Positions 17,521 to 26,537 of a DNA stretch of 64,000 bases are shown here, one piece after another (positions within the stretch are counted from its first letter, which is position 1; each line of letters begins with the position of its first letter). The notes beneath the pieces were generated by a model that saw only the letters and a program-made list of their open reading frames with translations, did no database searches and was not told the origin of the DNA. The position numbers and the translations under genes were made by a program. The stretch is from contig NZ_FNDY01000008.1 in the NCBI RefSeq assembly GCF_900099895.1, positions 62,001 through 126,000 of the forward strand. Reading direction: 5' to 3'. This DNA comes from Paenibacillus naphthalenovorans. GTDB taxonomy: Bacteria > Bacillota > Bacilli > Paenibacillales > NBRC-103111.

Positions 17521-17578
17521 AGCTGTAGTGATTCCACAGCAGCATCATTGGCCCCATACCCACCCGTCTAGAGAATTG

Positions 17579-17600
17579 CCCGGCCGGCGGCCGGGTTTTC
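17579..17600 (+). terminator. Terminator-like hairpin in the intergenic remnant region
   Basis: CCCGGCC-GGC-GGCCGGG is followed by TTTTCTT. An outer repeat GCAGCATCA (17539) / TGATGCTGC (17602) encloses it. Confidence 0.7.
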
Positions 17601-17766
17601 TTGATGCTGCACAATGAGTAAGTTCAGTCAAGCGCTAAGTAAAACCGGGATGATGATCCGGCATCCTTGAAAGGACTTCGACGGGAATATTCCTTTTCGC
17701 AAGAAAAGCTGCTGTCAAACATTGATCGAATGTGTTTTTTATTCAGGAAGAGGAGTTGAAGTACAA

Positions 17767-18579
17767 ATGGCGGATCTGCTGGTTGGACTTGCCGGGAGTT
17801 TGCTTATCGCAGGAGCGGCCTATTGGAAAAAGTCGCTGACGATTTCAGGCCTGGCGGCGGCTGTACTGCTTGGCACCTTGATGTATGCGTTAGGAAGCCT
17901 TCCCTGGTTTGGGACGCTGATTGCCTTTTTTATTACCTCATCGGCATGGTCCAAATGGAAAAGCCGAAGAAAAGAGGCCGCGGAAAGCGGCTATGCCAAA
18001 TCGGGGAGGCGTGATGCAGGACAGGTTTGGGCTAACGGCGGGCTGGGGCTTGCGCTGTGCATCGGATATTGGTTGTTTCCGCACCCGCTCTGGTGGGCCG
18101 CTTTTGTCGGTGTCATGGCAACGGTTACCGCCGACACTTGGGCAACGGAAATCGGCGGCGTCAGCCGCTCGGCTCCCAGGTCCATCGTCAGCCTGCGCAC
18201 CGTAGAGCCCGGGACATCCGGTGGCGTGACACCGCTTGGGCTCGCCGCCTCGGCGGCCGGCGGGCTGTTCATCGGAGCCGCAGCTTGGCCGCTCCTGCTG
18301 CTGTCGCCGCAAGGGCCTCTCCCGTCCGCAGCGGCCTTGTGCTTCATCGGCCTGCTCGGCGGTTTGGCCGGGTCGTTGGCGGACTCCTGGTTTGGTGCGG
18401 TTTGCCAAGTCATGTACCGCTGCCGGGTGTGCGGCAAAGAGATCGAAAAAAACCGCCACTGCGAGGCAGCGGCGGTTCGAATCCGTGGGCATGCGCTGAT
18501 GACCAACGATACGGTTAACGCCCTAAGTTCCGCGTTCGGAGGTCTGATCGCCTTGGCCATGTGGCATTGGATTGTTTAG
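17767..18579 (+). CDS. DUF92 family integral membrane protein
   Basis: This 270-residue protein has about six membrane helices and the DUF92 signature regions TADTWATEIGGVSRSAPRSI and GTSGGVTPLGLAASAAGG. The plant member VTE6 is a phytyl-phosphate kinase, so a lipid or isoprenoid phosphate kinase role is conceivable for bacterial members, but it is not shown. ATG 17767 (MADLLVGLAG) is chosen. GAGGAG lies rather far upstream, so initiation may be weak. A CRVCGKEIEKNRHC stretch near the C-terminus has three cysteines and resembles a zinc-knuckle insert in a cytoplasmic loop. Confidence 0.85.
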   Translation: MADLLVGLAGSLLIAGAAYWKKSLTISGLAAAVLLGTLMYALGSLPWFGTLIAFFITSSAWSKWKSRRKEAAESGYAKSGRRDAGQVWANGGLGLALCIGYWLFPHPLWWAAFVGVMATVTADTWATEIGGVSRSAPRSIVSLRTVEPGTSGGVTPLGLAASAAGGLFIGAAAWPLLLLSPQGPLPSAAALCFIGLLGGLAGSLADSWFGAVCQVMYRCRVCGKEIEKNRHCEAAAVRIRGHALMTNDTVNALSSAFGGLIALAMWHWIV

Positions 18580-18677
18580 TCTTGTTTGCGTGAATAGGCT
18601 TTGTAAGTAACGTAGATCGTTAGTCCCGAAACAACCAATGCAATAATGACGGAGATGGTAATGATGGTGTTTACCAT
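18576..18677 (-). CDS. Small single-span membrane protein, 33 residues
   Basis: A short minus-strand reading frame encodes 33 residues beginning MVNTIITISVIIALVVSG, with one hydrophobic helix (about residues 4-23) and a basic tail ending KAYSRKQD. GGAGGT lies 12 bases before the ATG, slightly far but usable. Its stop codon overlaps the stop of the convergent DUF92 gene by four bases. The pattern of a short helix followed by a KAYS-type tail recalls the small YtzI-like proteins of Bacillales, but I am not certain of that match. It could contribute to a membrane complex. Function is unknown. Confidence 0.6.
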   Translation of the reverse strand: MVNTIITISVIIALVVSGLTIYVTYKAYSRKQD

Positions 18678-18750
18678 ATAAATAGGCTTACCTCCATATA
18701 GGATTTGACACTTGTAATTGTACCCGATGAGGAAGCCGCTGCCAAGCCCG

Positions 18751-21255
18751 TTATTGGCGCGGCTTCCATGGAGGGAGCTTGAGCGATCCGATTTCGGTTA
18801 ACGTGGACAAATCGTTTGCTTTCAGCATATCCGGCGAAGCGGTATACAGGGTATCGCCGATATAGAGCAGCCGTTCGACGTTGCGGTCGCTGCTGTACCA
18901 TTCACGCCCGGCCTTTTGCAGGTCTTCATCGCTCAAATGGGTAATCCTGCCCCGAAGCTGGAAGCCATTTTGCAGATCCAGCCCGTAGACGTATGCACCC
19001 TGGAACGTGAACTCGCCGTATTTTGTCGCATCTGCGGGAGCACCGCCGGAGGATTTGTCTTTGACCTCCATAACCGTCACCGGAAAAGCGAGCAAATTTT
19101 TCTCTTTGGAGAACAGCAGGGCTTTATGATTGTTCAGCAGCTCCGAATGCGTGCCCCGGCCGCCGATCGACTCTTTGAACAGCTCTTTCGGATGGGCGAC
19201 ATCCGATACGTCGAACAGCGCCAGCTTCATGCCTTGATAATATGCAGTAGGACCGCCTTCGAAACCGGAACCGTTTTTGTTGTCCACTACTACGGCGTCC
19301 TTGCCGAAGCCAATGATATGGTTCTCGTCATAGGGGTGCAAATAATCGCTGTAGCCCGGTATTTTGAGCTGACCCAGCACTTTGGGCGCCTGAGGATCCT
19401 TCAAATCGATAACAAACAGAGGATCGACGTTCTTGAAGGTAACCATATAAGCCCGGCTTCCGGCATAACGTACGGAGTAAATGCGCTCGCCTGGGGCCAG
19501 ATCTTCCACTTTGCCTACGACATTCATCGTTTCGTTCAAAACATACATATTGTTCTTTGAAGTAAATTCATCGTCGCGCCACATGTCTCCCTTGGTGGTT
19601 GCGATGCGGAAATAGCCGTCGTGTTCATCCATGGAAAATTGATTCAGCGGGTGTCCGGGCACTTTGCCGCGTCCGAGGTACTTGACCGTGCCGTTATCCA
19701 TGCCAAATTTATAAATGACGCTGCTCGTTTCGACCGGTACCGGCCGGATCGGCATAATTTCCTGCCCGATTCCGGGAACCGCCTTTGACGATTGTTCAGG
19801 TTCTTCTTTAACGGGTTCGTATTCATTCACTGTAATATACAGATTGTTTTGCGATGCATACACATATTGGCCGGAACCGAGATAGCTGGTCACCTGCATT
19901 TTTTGCTCCGGCTTGCTGAGGTTGAGTCCGCCGACGAGCAAATAATTCGGCTCCACCGCTTTCGGGAAATATCGAATGTCCTCGTAGCCGATGGTGATAA
20001 ACGAGTCCCCGGCCGCAGAGTCACGGTAAGCCGGTGTGGAGAGGGCCGCTTTCTTTTCCGCAGGGCTGATCTGTTTGTCCATAAGCCAATACGTATCCAT
20101 CCCTTTGTTGGTGACGATGTAAAGCGAATCGCCGATTTTACGCGACGAAATGTAATTTCCCTCGAGTTCCGTTTCTCGGACAGGTTTCATTTCCGTACGG
20201 TCGCCCAGCTCATATACGATCGCCTTGGTGGTGAAACGTTGAGGCGCGGGCCAGATCATTTTTTTTCGCTCTATAAACTCGGGTACGGGCGCGACCTTGA
20301 TACTTTTTGTCGCTGGGGCATCCACCGCCGGACTGCTGACCGGGGTGGAGGGATCGCTCGCAGCCGGCGCGGCCGAATTAGACGGTTTTATCTTATCGTT
20401 TATCGGATAATGGGTATTGCCGATCACCACGAGATGCTTGCCGTCGACATAAATTTCCTGCGGGTAAAATTGGGGGTCGGCCCAGTACACCGTACTGACG
20501 ACGCTCATACTATCGGCAGGGTAGGCCTGGGATACGATCACCCGGTCACGGTTTACCTGATAAATGTATTTGCCGTCCGTCTTGATGATATCCGCCTCAT
20601 CCACGCCTTCCACCTGTACATTAGTACCGGAGTGCGAGGGGGCTGCAGAAAACGTCGGAGCCGTAGAGGCGGATTCACTGGTTGGTGTTTTGGCGGCACC
20701 GGATTGTGAAGCCAATTTATCGGTAACCATTAAACGCATGCCGCCATGGACCGCAGCGGAATCCTTCAGCAGCTCCTCCATTCGTTCGAGCGATCCGACC
20801 GTGGGCAGGCTTTTGTCCGCGTCCACGATGTCCACCGATCGGTTGGCGCCATCCCAATACACATTAAAATCAAAAGATTCACTGAAAAAACGGAGCGGCA
20901 CAAGCATATAGCCGTTATCCGATACCGGTGCCGCGTCCAGCGTTACGGGTGTGCTGCCGCGATACGCCTGGTTGCTGTCCAGGCTCAGCTTAATGTTTCG
21001 CTCTCCTTTGCTGGCTATCGCCGTCCGTTCGCGTTCGTTCCACTGCACCGTGACACCCAGAGCTTCCGAAAGCTCCCGCAGCGGTACCATCAGCGTGTTT
21101 TGGATCAAGCGGGGTTGGATCGAGAAACGGACCGATTCTCCGTTCAAGCTCAAGCCGACCGTCTTTTCCGTTTCGGCCTGCATTTGTTGAGCCGGTACGC
21201 TAGAAGCAAGCAGCGTGAGCGCGACCATGCATGAGAGCAGGGTTGTTTTTCTCAC
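18751..21255 (-). CDS. Secreted beta-propeller protein with copper amine oxidase-like N-terminal domain
   Basis: This 834-residue exported protein has a signal peptide (RKTTLLSCMVALTLLASSV, cleavage near AQQMQA). The N-terminal domain at about residues 30-150 is the copper amine oxidase N-type repeat common in Paenibacillus exoproteins (LIQNTLMVPLRELSEALGV; YMLVPLRFFSESFDF). After a Ser/Thr/Ala linker comes a long beta-propeller domain that opens with VEGVDEADIIKTDGKYIYQV, the hallmark of the Beta_propel family. GTG 21255 is chosen because GGAGGG precedes it by seven bases. It is probably bound to or released from the cell surface. Its ligand is unknown, and no enzymatic residues are recognised. 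Confidence 0.9.
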   Translation of the reverse strand: MRKTTLLSCMVALTLLASSVPAQQMQAETEKTVGLSLNGESVRFSIQPRLIQNTLMVPLRELSEALGVTVQWNERERTAIASKGERNIKLSLDSNQAYRGSTPVTLDAAPVSDNGYMLVPLRFFSESFDFNVYWDGANRSVDIVDADKSLPTVGSLERMEELLKDSAAVHGGMRLMVTDKLASQSGAAKTPTSESASTAPTFSAAPSHSGTNVQVEGVDEADIIKTDGKYIYQVNRDRVIVSQAYPADSMSVVSTVYWADPQFYPQEIYVDGKHLVVIGNTHYPINDKIKPSNSAAPAASDPSTPVSSPAVDAPATKSIKVAPVPEFIERKKMIWPAPQRFTTKAIVYELGDRTEMKPVRETELEGNYISSRKIGDSLYIVTNKGMDTYWLMDKQISPAEKKAALSTPAYRDSAAGDSFITIGYEDIRYFPKAVEPNYLLVGGLNLSKPEQKMQVTSYLGSGQYVYASQNNLYITVNEYEPVKEEPEQSSKAVPGIGQEIMPIRPVPVETSSVIYKFGMDNGTVKYLGRGKVPGHPLNQFSMDEHDGYFRIATTKGDMWRDDEFTSKNNMYVLNETMNVVGKVEDLAPGERIYSVRYAGSRAYMVTFKNVDPLFVIDLKDPQAPKVLGQLKIPGYSDYLHPYDENHIIGFGKDAVVVDNKNGSGFEGGPTAYYQGMKLALFDVSDVAHPKELFKESIGGRGTHSELLNNHKALLFSKEKNLLAFPVTVMEVKDKSSGGAPADATKYGEFTFQGAYVYGLDLQNGFQLRGRITHLSDEDLQKAGREWYSSDRNVERLLYIGDTLYTASPDMLKANDLSTLTEIGSLKLPPWKPRQ

Positions 21256-21340
21256 ATAAGTCCCTCCATTCGTTTTTATGTATTTCCATGATTTGCTTTC
21301 AACTCTACTGACGCAAACCACACCCGATTTGTTTCAATAT

Positions 21341-21375
21341 AAAAACGCCCTTTTCTTCAATAAAGAAAAGGGCGC
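21341..21375 (-). terminator. Terminator of the GGDEF gene
   Basis: CGCCCTTTTCTT pairs with AAGAAAAGGGCG. Read on the minus strand it is followed by a run of T residues, just past the stop codon of the diguanylate cyclase gene. Confidence 0.88.
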
Positions 21376-21383
21376 AGCTGCGT

Positions 21384-22724
21384 TTAGGAGGGTTCATAGG
21401 TTTTGACCCGGTTTCGTCCGTCTTTTTTGGCCTGGTACAACGCCTTGTCCGCTTGCAGGAGGAGCTCGTGGCTGGTCATCTCCAGAGTAGGAATGACCGT
21501 CGCCGTTCCCAAGCTGGCTGTCACCACGGGGGATACATCGGATTGCCTGTGAGGAATGGACAGGCTTTCCACTTCTCTGCGCAATTGTTCGGCCACCGTC
21601 TGTGCCCCGCGCTTATCCGTAAAAGGAAGCACGATGACAAATTCTTCACCGCCGTATCTGGCAATGATATCGCCGGGACGCTTGACAGCCGCACGCAGCG
21701 CATTGGCTACTTGCTGCAGACAAAGGTCTCCCTTTTGGTGCCCATAGGTGTCGTTGTACTTTTTGAAATAGTCGATATCGATTAGTATGACGGTTAGCGG
21801 AGTAGAGAAGCGAAGGGCCTGCCGCCATTCCAGCGCGTAGCATTCATCGAATCTTCTTCGGTTGGCCACACCGGTCAATGCATCGATATTGGATATTTGC
21901 TGCAGCAATTCGTTCGTTTGAAGCAGCTGATGCTCCAATTTTTTTCTGGCAGAGATGTCCCGGGAAGTGCACAGCGCTTCTTTAAACTCCCCGTCGTCGC
22001 CTCTCAGGATACTTCCGGTGGTTTCAAACCAGACATAGCTGCCGTCCTTACGGCGGAAACGATATGAAAAAAGGACAATATCGGAACGGCCATCGACGAT
22101 GTCTTGCGGTTGGGGAACGGCATCCAGATCCTCCGGGTGAAGCATCTCGTAAGCGATGATGCCGACCAGTTCTTCGGGTTCATACCCGAGAAGCTTGCGG
22201 CAGGCGGGAGAGACGTACAAGAACCTGCCCGACCTGTCGTGCTTTGAAATCATGTCCGTGGAATGATCGGCAATCATCCGGTACATTCGTTCGCTTTCGA
22301 GTAAGGCGTTCCAAGCCTGCTTGGCGTCGTCCTCCTTGCGTTTGCGCTCCGTCACATCCTGAACCAGCTTGAAATATAAAGGACGGATGCCGTTGGACGG
22401 TGTAATCTGAGAAATGCTGACGCAAGTCCACAAGGTTTCACCATTTCGGCAGATATATCTGATTTCATGCTGCTTCAACGACCGATCGTTGGCAGGACTG
22501 TCCGACAGGAACGAATACAGGAGATCGCGGTCATCGGGATGAATGACCGATTTCCATGGTTTATCGGACAATTCTTCCTCCGCATATCCGAGAAGTGAGC
22601 AAAATGAAGAATTCACATGAATAAAAAAGCCATCAGCAGATACAAGGGCCATACTTAAAGCCGATTGGTGAAATGAGCTGGCCAATAACTCTTTTTCCTG
22701 AATTTCCGCCCATTGAAAATCCAT
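21384..22724 (-). CDS. PAS-PAS-GGDEF diguanylate cyclase
   Basis: This 446-residue cytoplasmic signalling enzyme makes cyclic di-GMP from two GTP. Two PAS domains (about residues 15-130 and 145-265, each ending in a PAC motif such as LVQDVTERKRKE and TSRDISARKKLE) precede a GGDEF domain. The active site reads RYGGEEFVIVLP. The I-site RPGD sits five residues before GGEEF, so product inhibition is expected. DALTGVANRRRFDE marks the domain start. There is no transmembrane segment, so the PAS domains probably sense an internal cue. It lies in the same window as a c-di-GMP riboswitch at the left end, which is one possible receiver of its signal. Confidence 0.95.
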   Translation of the reverse strand: MDFQWAEIQEKELLASSFHQSALSMALVSADGFFIHVNSSFCSLLGYAEEELSDKPWKSVIHPDDRDLLYSFLSDSPANDRSLKQHEIRYICRNGETLWTCVSISQITPSNGIRPLYFKLVQDVTERKRKEDDAKQAWNALLESERMYRMIADHSTDMISKHDRSGRFLYVSPACRKLLGYEPEELVGIIAYEMLHPEDLDAVPQPQDIVDGRSDIVLFSYRFRRKDGSYVWFETTGSILRGDDGEFKEALCTSRDISARKKLEHQLLQTNELLQQISNIDALTGVANRRRFDECYALEWRQALRFSTPLTVILIDIDYFKKYNDTYGHQKGDLCLQQVANALRAAVKRPGDIIARYGGEEFVIVLPFTDKRGAQTVAEQLRREVESLSIPHRQSDVSPVVTASLGTATVIPTLEMTSHELLLQADKALYQAKKDGRNRVKTYEPS

Positions 22725-22860
22725 GATGACGGCATCCTTCCTTCATAGTATAGGACTTTCGCCCTGCTAATAGTACTATATTAATGAATGCCGTCATTCA
22801 GTTCAATGAGGAATGTTGAAAAATGCTCATTTTCAAATGCATTTGACTAAAACTTGATTT

Positions 22861-23217
22861 TTACGATTTAAAATCCTCGGAATTTGGGTTGAGCGATTCC
22901 TTTGGGAGAACGATTTCACGATCCCCCGGGGATAAAGATGAGTCCTTCCATTCCTCCGGGGCTTGTCCGTTCCCGGATTCTGCGAGCCGCTTCTCCAATT
23001 GCTTGATGGTCCGCTGCAGCTTGAACTGTCTCATGAATCCGATAAAAAGGGCAATCAGTCCTCCGAGAAAAGTGGAGCCGATAATCACCAATATGAGAGG
23101 GATATCCGCTTGCGTGAACAAAAAATTAACCTGAACCGGCTCTACGTTAATCACTGCAAATACGGCGGTAATCAGGGCAAAAATAAGTATGAACATGAGA
23201 AACCACTGTGCTTTCAT
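22861..23217 (-). CDS. LapA family (DUF1049) membrane protein
   Basis: This 118-residue protein has two membrane helices (residues 3-24 and about 40-62), joined by the conserved NVEPVQVNFLF turn, and a cytoplasmic tail with a short coiled segment (LQRTIKQLEKRLAES). This is the DUF1049/LapA architecture. In Gram-negative bacteria LapA assists lipopolysaccharide assembly control. In this Gram-positive setting the role is unknown. AAAGGGGAGGG precedes the ATG. It lies between the diguanylate cyclase and pepF, and all three read on the minus strand. Confidence 0.85.
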   Translation of the reverse strand: MKAQWFLMFILIFALITAVFAVINVEPVQVNFLFTQADIPLILVIIGSTFLGGLIALFIGFMRQFKLQRTIKQLEKRLAESGNGQAPEEWKDSSLSPGDREIVLPKESLNPNSEDFKS

Positions 23218-23254
23218 AGTCCCTCCCCTTTACATGAGTGTCTATAATAAGGCT

Positions 23255-23287
23255 TAAAAAAGCTGAGCCGGGAGAACCGGTCTCAGC
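23255..23287 (-). terminator. Terminator downstream of pepF
   Basis: On the minus strand GCTGAGACCGG pairs with CCCGGCTCAGC and is followed by seven T residues. Confidence 0.88.
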
Positions 23288-23300
23288 CTGCGGCGCATGG

Positions 23301-25091
23301 TTATTTCGCCAGTGCCTCCATTTGTTCGAGCAGCTCTTTAAATACGCTCATGGCTTGCTTGATTGGCTCCGGAGAGGACATATCCACGCCGGCCCGTTTT
23401 AAAATGTTAATCGAATAGTCGCTGCCGCCGCTTTTCAGAAAACCGATGTAGCGCTGCACCGCCGGCTCGCCTTCCTCCAGAATTTGTTTGGCGAAGCTGG
23501 TGGCTGCGGAGAATCCTGTAGCGTATTTATACACATAGAAGCTGTTGTAGAAATGCGGAATCCGCGCCCATTCCATCTCGATATCCTGGTCTACGACCAT
23601 GCCTTTGCCGTAATACAGCACATTCAGATCGTAGTAAATTTGGCTGAGTAGCTGAGGCGTTAACGATTCGCCTTGCTCCGCTTTTTCGTGAATGATTTTC
23701 TCGAATTCGGCAAACATCGTCTGGCGGAAGACAGTCGTCCGGAATTGGTCCATATAGTAGGTAAGCAGGTACATTTTTTCCTTTTTGTCCGTCGACTTTT
23801 TCAACATATAGTCCATCAGCAGCGCTTCGTTAAGCGTAGAGGCGACCTCCGCCAGGAAAATCGTATATTGCGCGTAACGGTAAGGCTGGTTGACATCGGA
23901 TAAATACGAATGAAGCGCATGACCCATTTCATGCGTCAATGTAAACATGCTGTTGAGATTGTCTTTATGATTCAGCAGCACATATGGATGGGTCCCGTAA
24001 GCTCCCCAGCTGTAGGCGCCGTTGCGCTTGCCTTCATTCTCGTAAATATCGATCCAGCGGTTGTCGAAGCCTTCCTGCAGGATGCCCAGATAATCGTCGC
24101 CTAGAGGCTTCAAGCTTTCTTTGACCATTTGCTTCGCTTCCGGAAACGTAATATCCATTTTGTACTCGTCGACGAGCGGAGCGAACAAATCGTACATGTG
24201 CAATTCGTCCACTTTCAGCAGCTTTTTGCGCAGCTCCATGTAACGGTACATCAAAGGCAGCGATTCGTGGATGGCGTCGATCAGGTTCGTATAAACTTCC
24301 TTTTTGATATTATCGCCGAAGAGGGACATCTCCAGCGTGGAAGGGTATTTGCGCGCCTTCGCATAAAAGATGTTCTTGGTCACGTTCGCGGCCAACGTAG
24401 CGGCAAGGGTATTTTTTTGCTTAGCGTAAGTGGAATACATCGCTTCAAAAGCCTGCTTGCGGACCTCGCGGTCTTTGCTTTCGAGGAACTGAATATATCT
24501 TCCATGTGTCAGTTCGATTTCTTCGCCGTGCTCATTTTTTACCTTGGGGAATTTTAAGTCGGCGTTATTCAGCATGCCGAAGATGGTTCCCGGAGCCTGC
24601 GAAAGATTGCCTACTTGGGCGAGCAGCGCTTCTTCTGTTTTACTGAGCACATGCTGCTTTTGGCGGATCATCTCCTCCAGCGTGCGCTTATAAAAGGAAA
24701 GCTCTGGGTTTTCGACGAGCTTATGCAGCTGTTCGTCTGTCAGGCTCAAAATTTCCGGGGAAATAAACGACATGGCTTCGTTGGCTTCGACGCTTAATTT
24801 TTTGGATTTATCGGATAAGGCCTGATATGTAGGATCCGCCATATCTTCATGGTGCTTCATGTTGGCGTATACATACAGTCGTTCGGTATGTAGGGAAATT
24901 TTGTCCTCCAGCTCGAAGCATTTTTTTATCGCAGCCGGGTCGTTAAGCTTACCTTCAAAACGCCCGATTTCTTTCAGGTCATCCTTGACCAGTTGATACT
25001 CCTTATCCCAAGCCTGTTGATTTGGAAAAAGGTCTTCCAGGTTCCAGCGGTGTTCCAAGGCTACGTCCTTACGCTTTGGCAGTTGATTCAT
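23301..25091 (-). CDS. pepF: Oligoendopeptidase F, M3 family
   Basis: This 596-residue zinc peptidase cleaves short peptides. The active-site motif THEMGHALHSYL supplies HExxH, and further M3/PepF landmarks include WNLEDLFPNQQAW at the N-terminus and GYSDYSINILKRAG-type residues at the end. ATG 25091 (MNQLPKRKDV) is chosen because AAGGAGGG lies six bases upstream and the resulting length equals the family norm. The frame remains open upstream to 25205. The extra 38 codons encode a leader-like stretch (MPLLLCGMLLSGLLSASA), so a second, exported form is possible. No other peptidase or peptide transporter is adjacent. Confidence 0.94.
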   Translation of the reverse strand: MNQLPKRKDVALEHRWNLEDLFPNQQAWDKEYQLVKDDLKEIGRFEGKLNDPAAIKKCFELEDKISLHTERLYVYANMKHHEDMADPTYQALSDKSKKLSVEANEAMSFISPEILSLTDEQLHKLVENPELSFYKRTLEEMIRQKQHVLSKTEEALLAQVGNLSQAPGTIFGMLNNADLKFPKVKNEHGEEIELTHGRYIQFLESKDREVRKQAFEAMYSTYAKQKNTLAATLAANVTKNIFYAKARKYPSTLEMSLFGDNIKKEVYTNLIDAIHESLPLMYRYMELRKKLLKVDELHMYDLFAPLVDEYKMDITFPEAKQMVKESLKPLGDDYLGILQEGFDNRWIDIYENEGKRNGAYSWGAYGTHPYVLLNHKDNLNSMFTLTHEMGHALHSYLSDVNQPYRYAQYTIFLAEVASTLNEALLMDYMLKKSTDKKEKMYLLTYYMDQFRTTVFRQTMFAEFEKIIHEKAEQGESLTPQLLSQIYYDLNVLYYGKGMVVDQDIEMEWARIPHFYNSFYVYKYATGFSAATSFAKQILEEGEPAVQRYIGFLKSGGSDYSINILKRAGVDMSSPEPIKQAMSVFKELLEQMEALAK

Positions 25092-25318
25092 GGGAGCCCT
25101 CCTTGTCATATGATATGGTTTGGCCGCTGCATCCGTCTGCATCGCGGATGCGCTCAGCAAGCCGGACAACAGCATGCCGCACAGCAGCAAAGGCATGATT
25201 CTCAAATTTGCTCACGCTCCATGGAAAATAGGGGTTGGTCTGGAAAGCATTCCTTAGTATGACCGGAGCGAGGCCTAAATATTAGTATATGAAAATCATG
25301 GAAGGAAGTCTAATGCCT

Positions 25319-25501
25319 CTAAGCGGGGGCGGCAAAAAAGCTGAATATCATCAGCACGAAGGAAAAAGAAACCAGCACCAGTGCGATGATCGCCAGAGGA
25401 CGTTTCACTCCGGGGGGCAGCGTATCTCTTTTCATGATTAATACGAGTGCCAAAGAAAAGGACAAGATCATAAACGTAACAACGGATGCCGCATTGCTCA
25501 A
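25319..25501 (-). CDS. Small two-helix membrane protein
   Basis: This small protein of about 60 residues has two hydrophobic helices (SVVTFMILSFSLALVLIM and LAIIALVLVSFSFVLMIFSF) separated by a short charged loop, KRDTLPPGVKRP. TTG 25501 is favoured because AGAGGTGA lies just upstream. A GTG nine bases earlier overlaps that site. I do not recognise the family. It is separated from pepF and terC by promoters or terminators and may be transcribed alone. Confidence 0.65.
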   Translation of the reverse strand: MSNAASVVTFMILSFSLALVLIMKRDTLPPGVKRPLAIIALVLVSFSFVLMIFSFFAAPA

Positions 25502-25646
25502 CAGAATCACCTCTTGCTAAGTAGTTTCGCCACAAAGGTTGAAATTCCTGCGTTTCCATAGGCAAGATATACCTGAAATCAGGAAGGGGAGAGTCGGCTG
25601 CAGGATGCGAAAATATAATACGCCCGAAGACGATGGTTTTCATTGG

Positions 25647-25688
25647 AAAAAAATAAACAACCCGGCGAGAATACCGCCGGATTGTTTT
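25647..25688 (-). terminator. Terminator of the terC-like gene
   Basis: CAACCCGGCG pairs with CGCCGGATTG. On the minus strand the hairpin is followed by a TTTATTTTTTT tract. Confidence 0.85.
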
Positions 25689-25693
25689 ATTGG

Positions 25694-26500
25694 TCAGCCC
25701 TCGGATTTGGCGACTTTCACCAATACGATGCGGCCTTGATCATCGACTTTTGCTTCAAAGCTGTCATTAGCCTCGATTTGAGCTTCATTTTTTATACTGT
25801 CAGGGATGGTCAGTTGTCCTTGTTCATTGATGGAAATGAAGTTTTTTGACAGCTTCTTTAAGTAACCGGCGAGAATGACGCCGATGACGACAATGGCGAT
25901 GAATGCCCACTTCATTACAGGATTTTCATCAAACCAGCCTTTGACAAAAGGATCCCCCGTCAGCATGGAACCTGCAGTGTACGCGAGCACCCCGGCACCG
26001 ATCGTAATAATAACAGGGAATTTTTCGACCAAACGAATGAACAGCGTGCTGCCCCAAACCATGATAGGGACACTGACGATCAATCCGATGATTACCAGAT
26101 CGAAGCTGCCGTGGGCTGCGCCTGCCACGGCGATGACATTGTCAAAGCCCATGACTGCGTCGGCGATAATGATGGTTCGGATAGCGGGCCAGAGCTGAGG
26201 CTTCGCTTCGATGTTATGCTCCTTTTCATCCACGAGCAGTTTATACGCGATCCATACCAGCAGTACGCCTCCGATGAGCAGGAGGAAAGGCAGCTGCAGG
26301 AGCCAAACAACGGCCAACGTAGCGGCGATCCGTATGATAACGGCGCCTACGGTTCCCCAAATGATCGCTTTCTTCTGATGTTCTTTCGGTAAATTTCGGG
26401 CGGCCAATGCGATAACAATGGCGTTGTCCCCGGCGAGCACCAAATCGATCAAGATGATGTTGAACAATTTGATGAAATAATCCAGTGTAAGGAAGTCCAT
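25694..26500 (-). CDS. TerC/YkoY-family membrane protein with AbrB-like C-terminal domain
   Basis: This 268-residue protein has a TerC domain of about seven helices (residues 1-215), with the family acidic motifs DLVLAGDNAIVIALA near residue 18 and IIADAVMGFDNVIAVAGAAHG near residue 112. TerC/YkoY proteins export manganese or metallate exoenzymes. Residues 223-263 (GQLTIPDSIKNEAQIEAND... DDQGRIVLVKV) match the swapped-hairpin AbrB/SpoVT fold and should be cytoplasmic. ATG 26500 is chosen because AAGGAGTGG lies nine bases upstream. The upstream leader is a manganese riboswitch with a terminator, which agrees with a role in manganese homeostasis. The fusion with an AbrB-like tail is unusual. 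Confidence 0.92.
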   Translation of the reverse strand: MDFLTLDYFIKLFNIILIDLVLAGDNAIVIALAARNLPKEHQKKAIIWGTVGAVIIRIAATLAVVWLLQLPFLLLIGGVLLVWIAYKLLVDEKEHNIEAKPQLWPAIRTIIIADAVMGFDNVIAVAGAAHGSFDLVIIGLIVSVPIMVWGSTLFIRLVEKFPVIITIGAGVLAYTAGSMLTGDPFVKGWFDENPVMKWAFIAIVVIGVILAGYLKKLSKNFISINEQGQLTIPDSIKNEAQIEANDSFEAKVDDQGRIVLVKVAKSEG

Positions 26501-26537
26501 TTTTAAATACCACTCCTTCATCCAAATGATTTTTACA

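Noticed and set aside
18730-18766. GC-rich hairpin at the end of the beta-propeller gene as a terminator
   Set aside because: It overlaps the coding end and has no T run on the minus strand.
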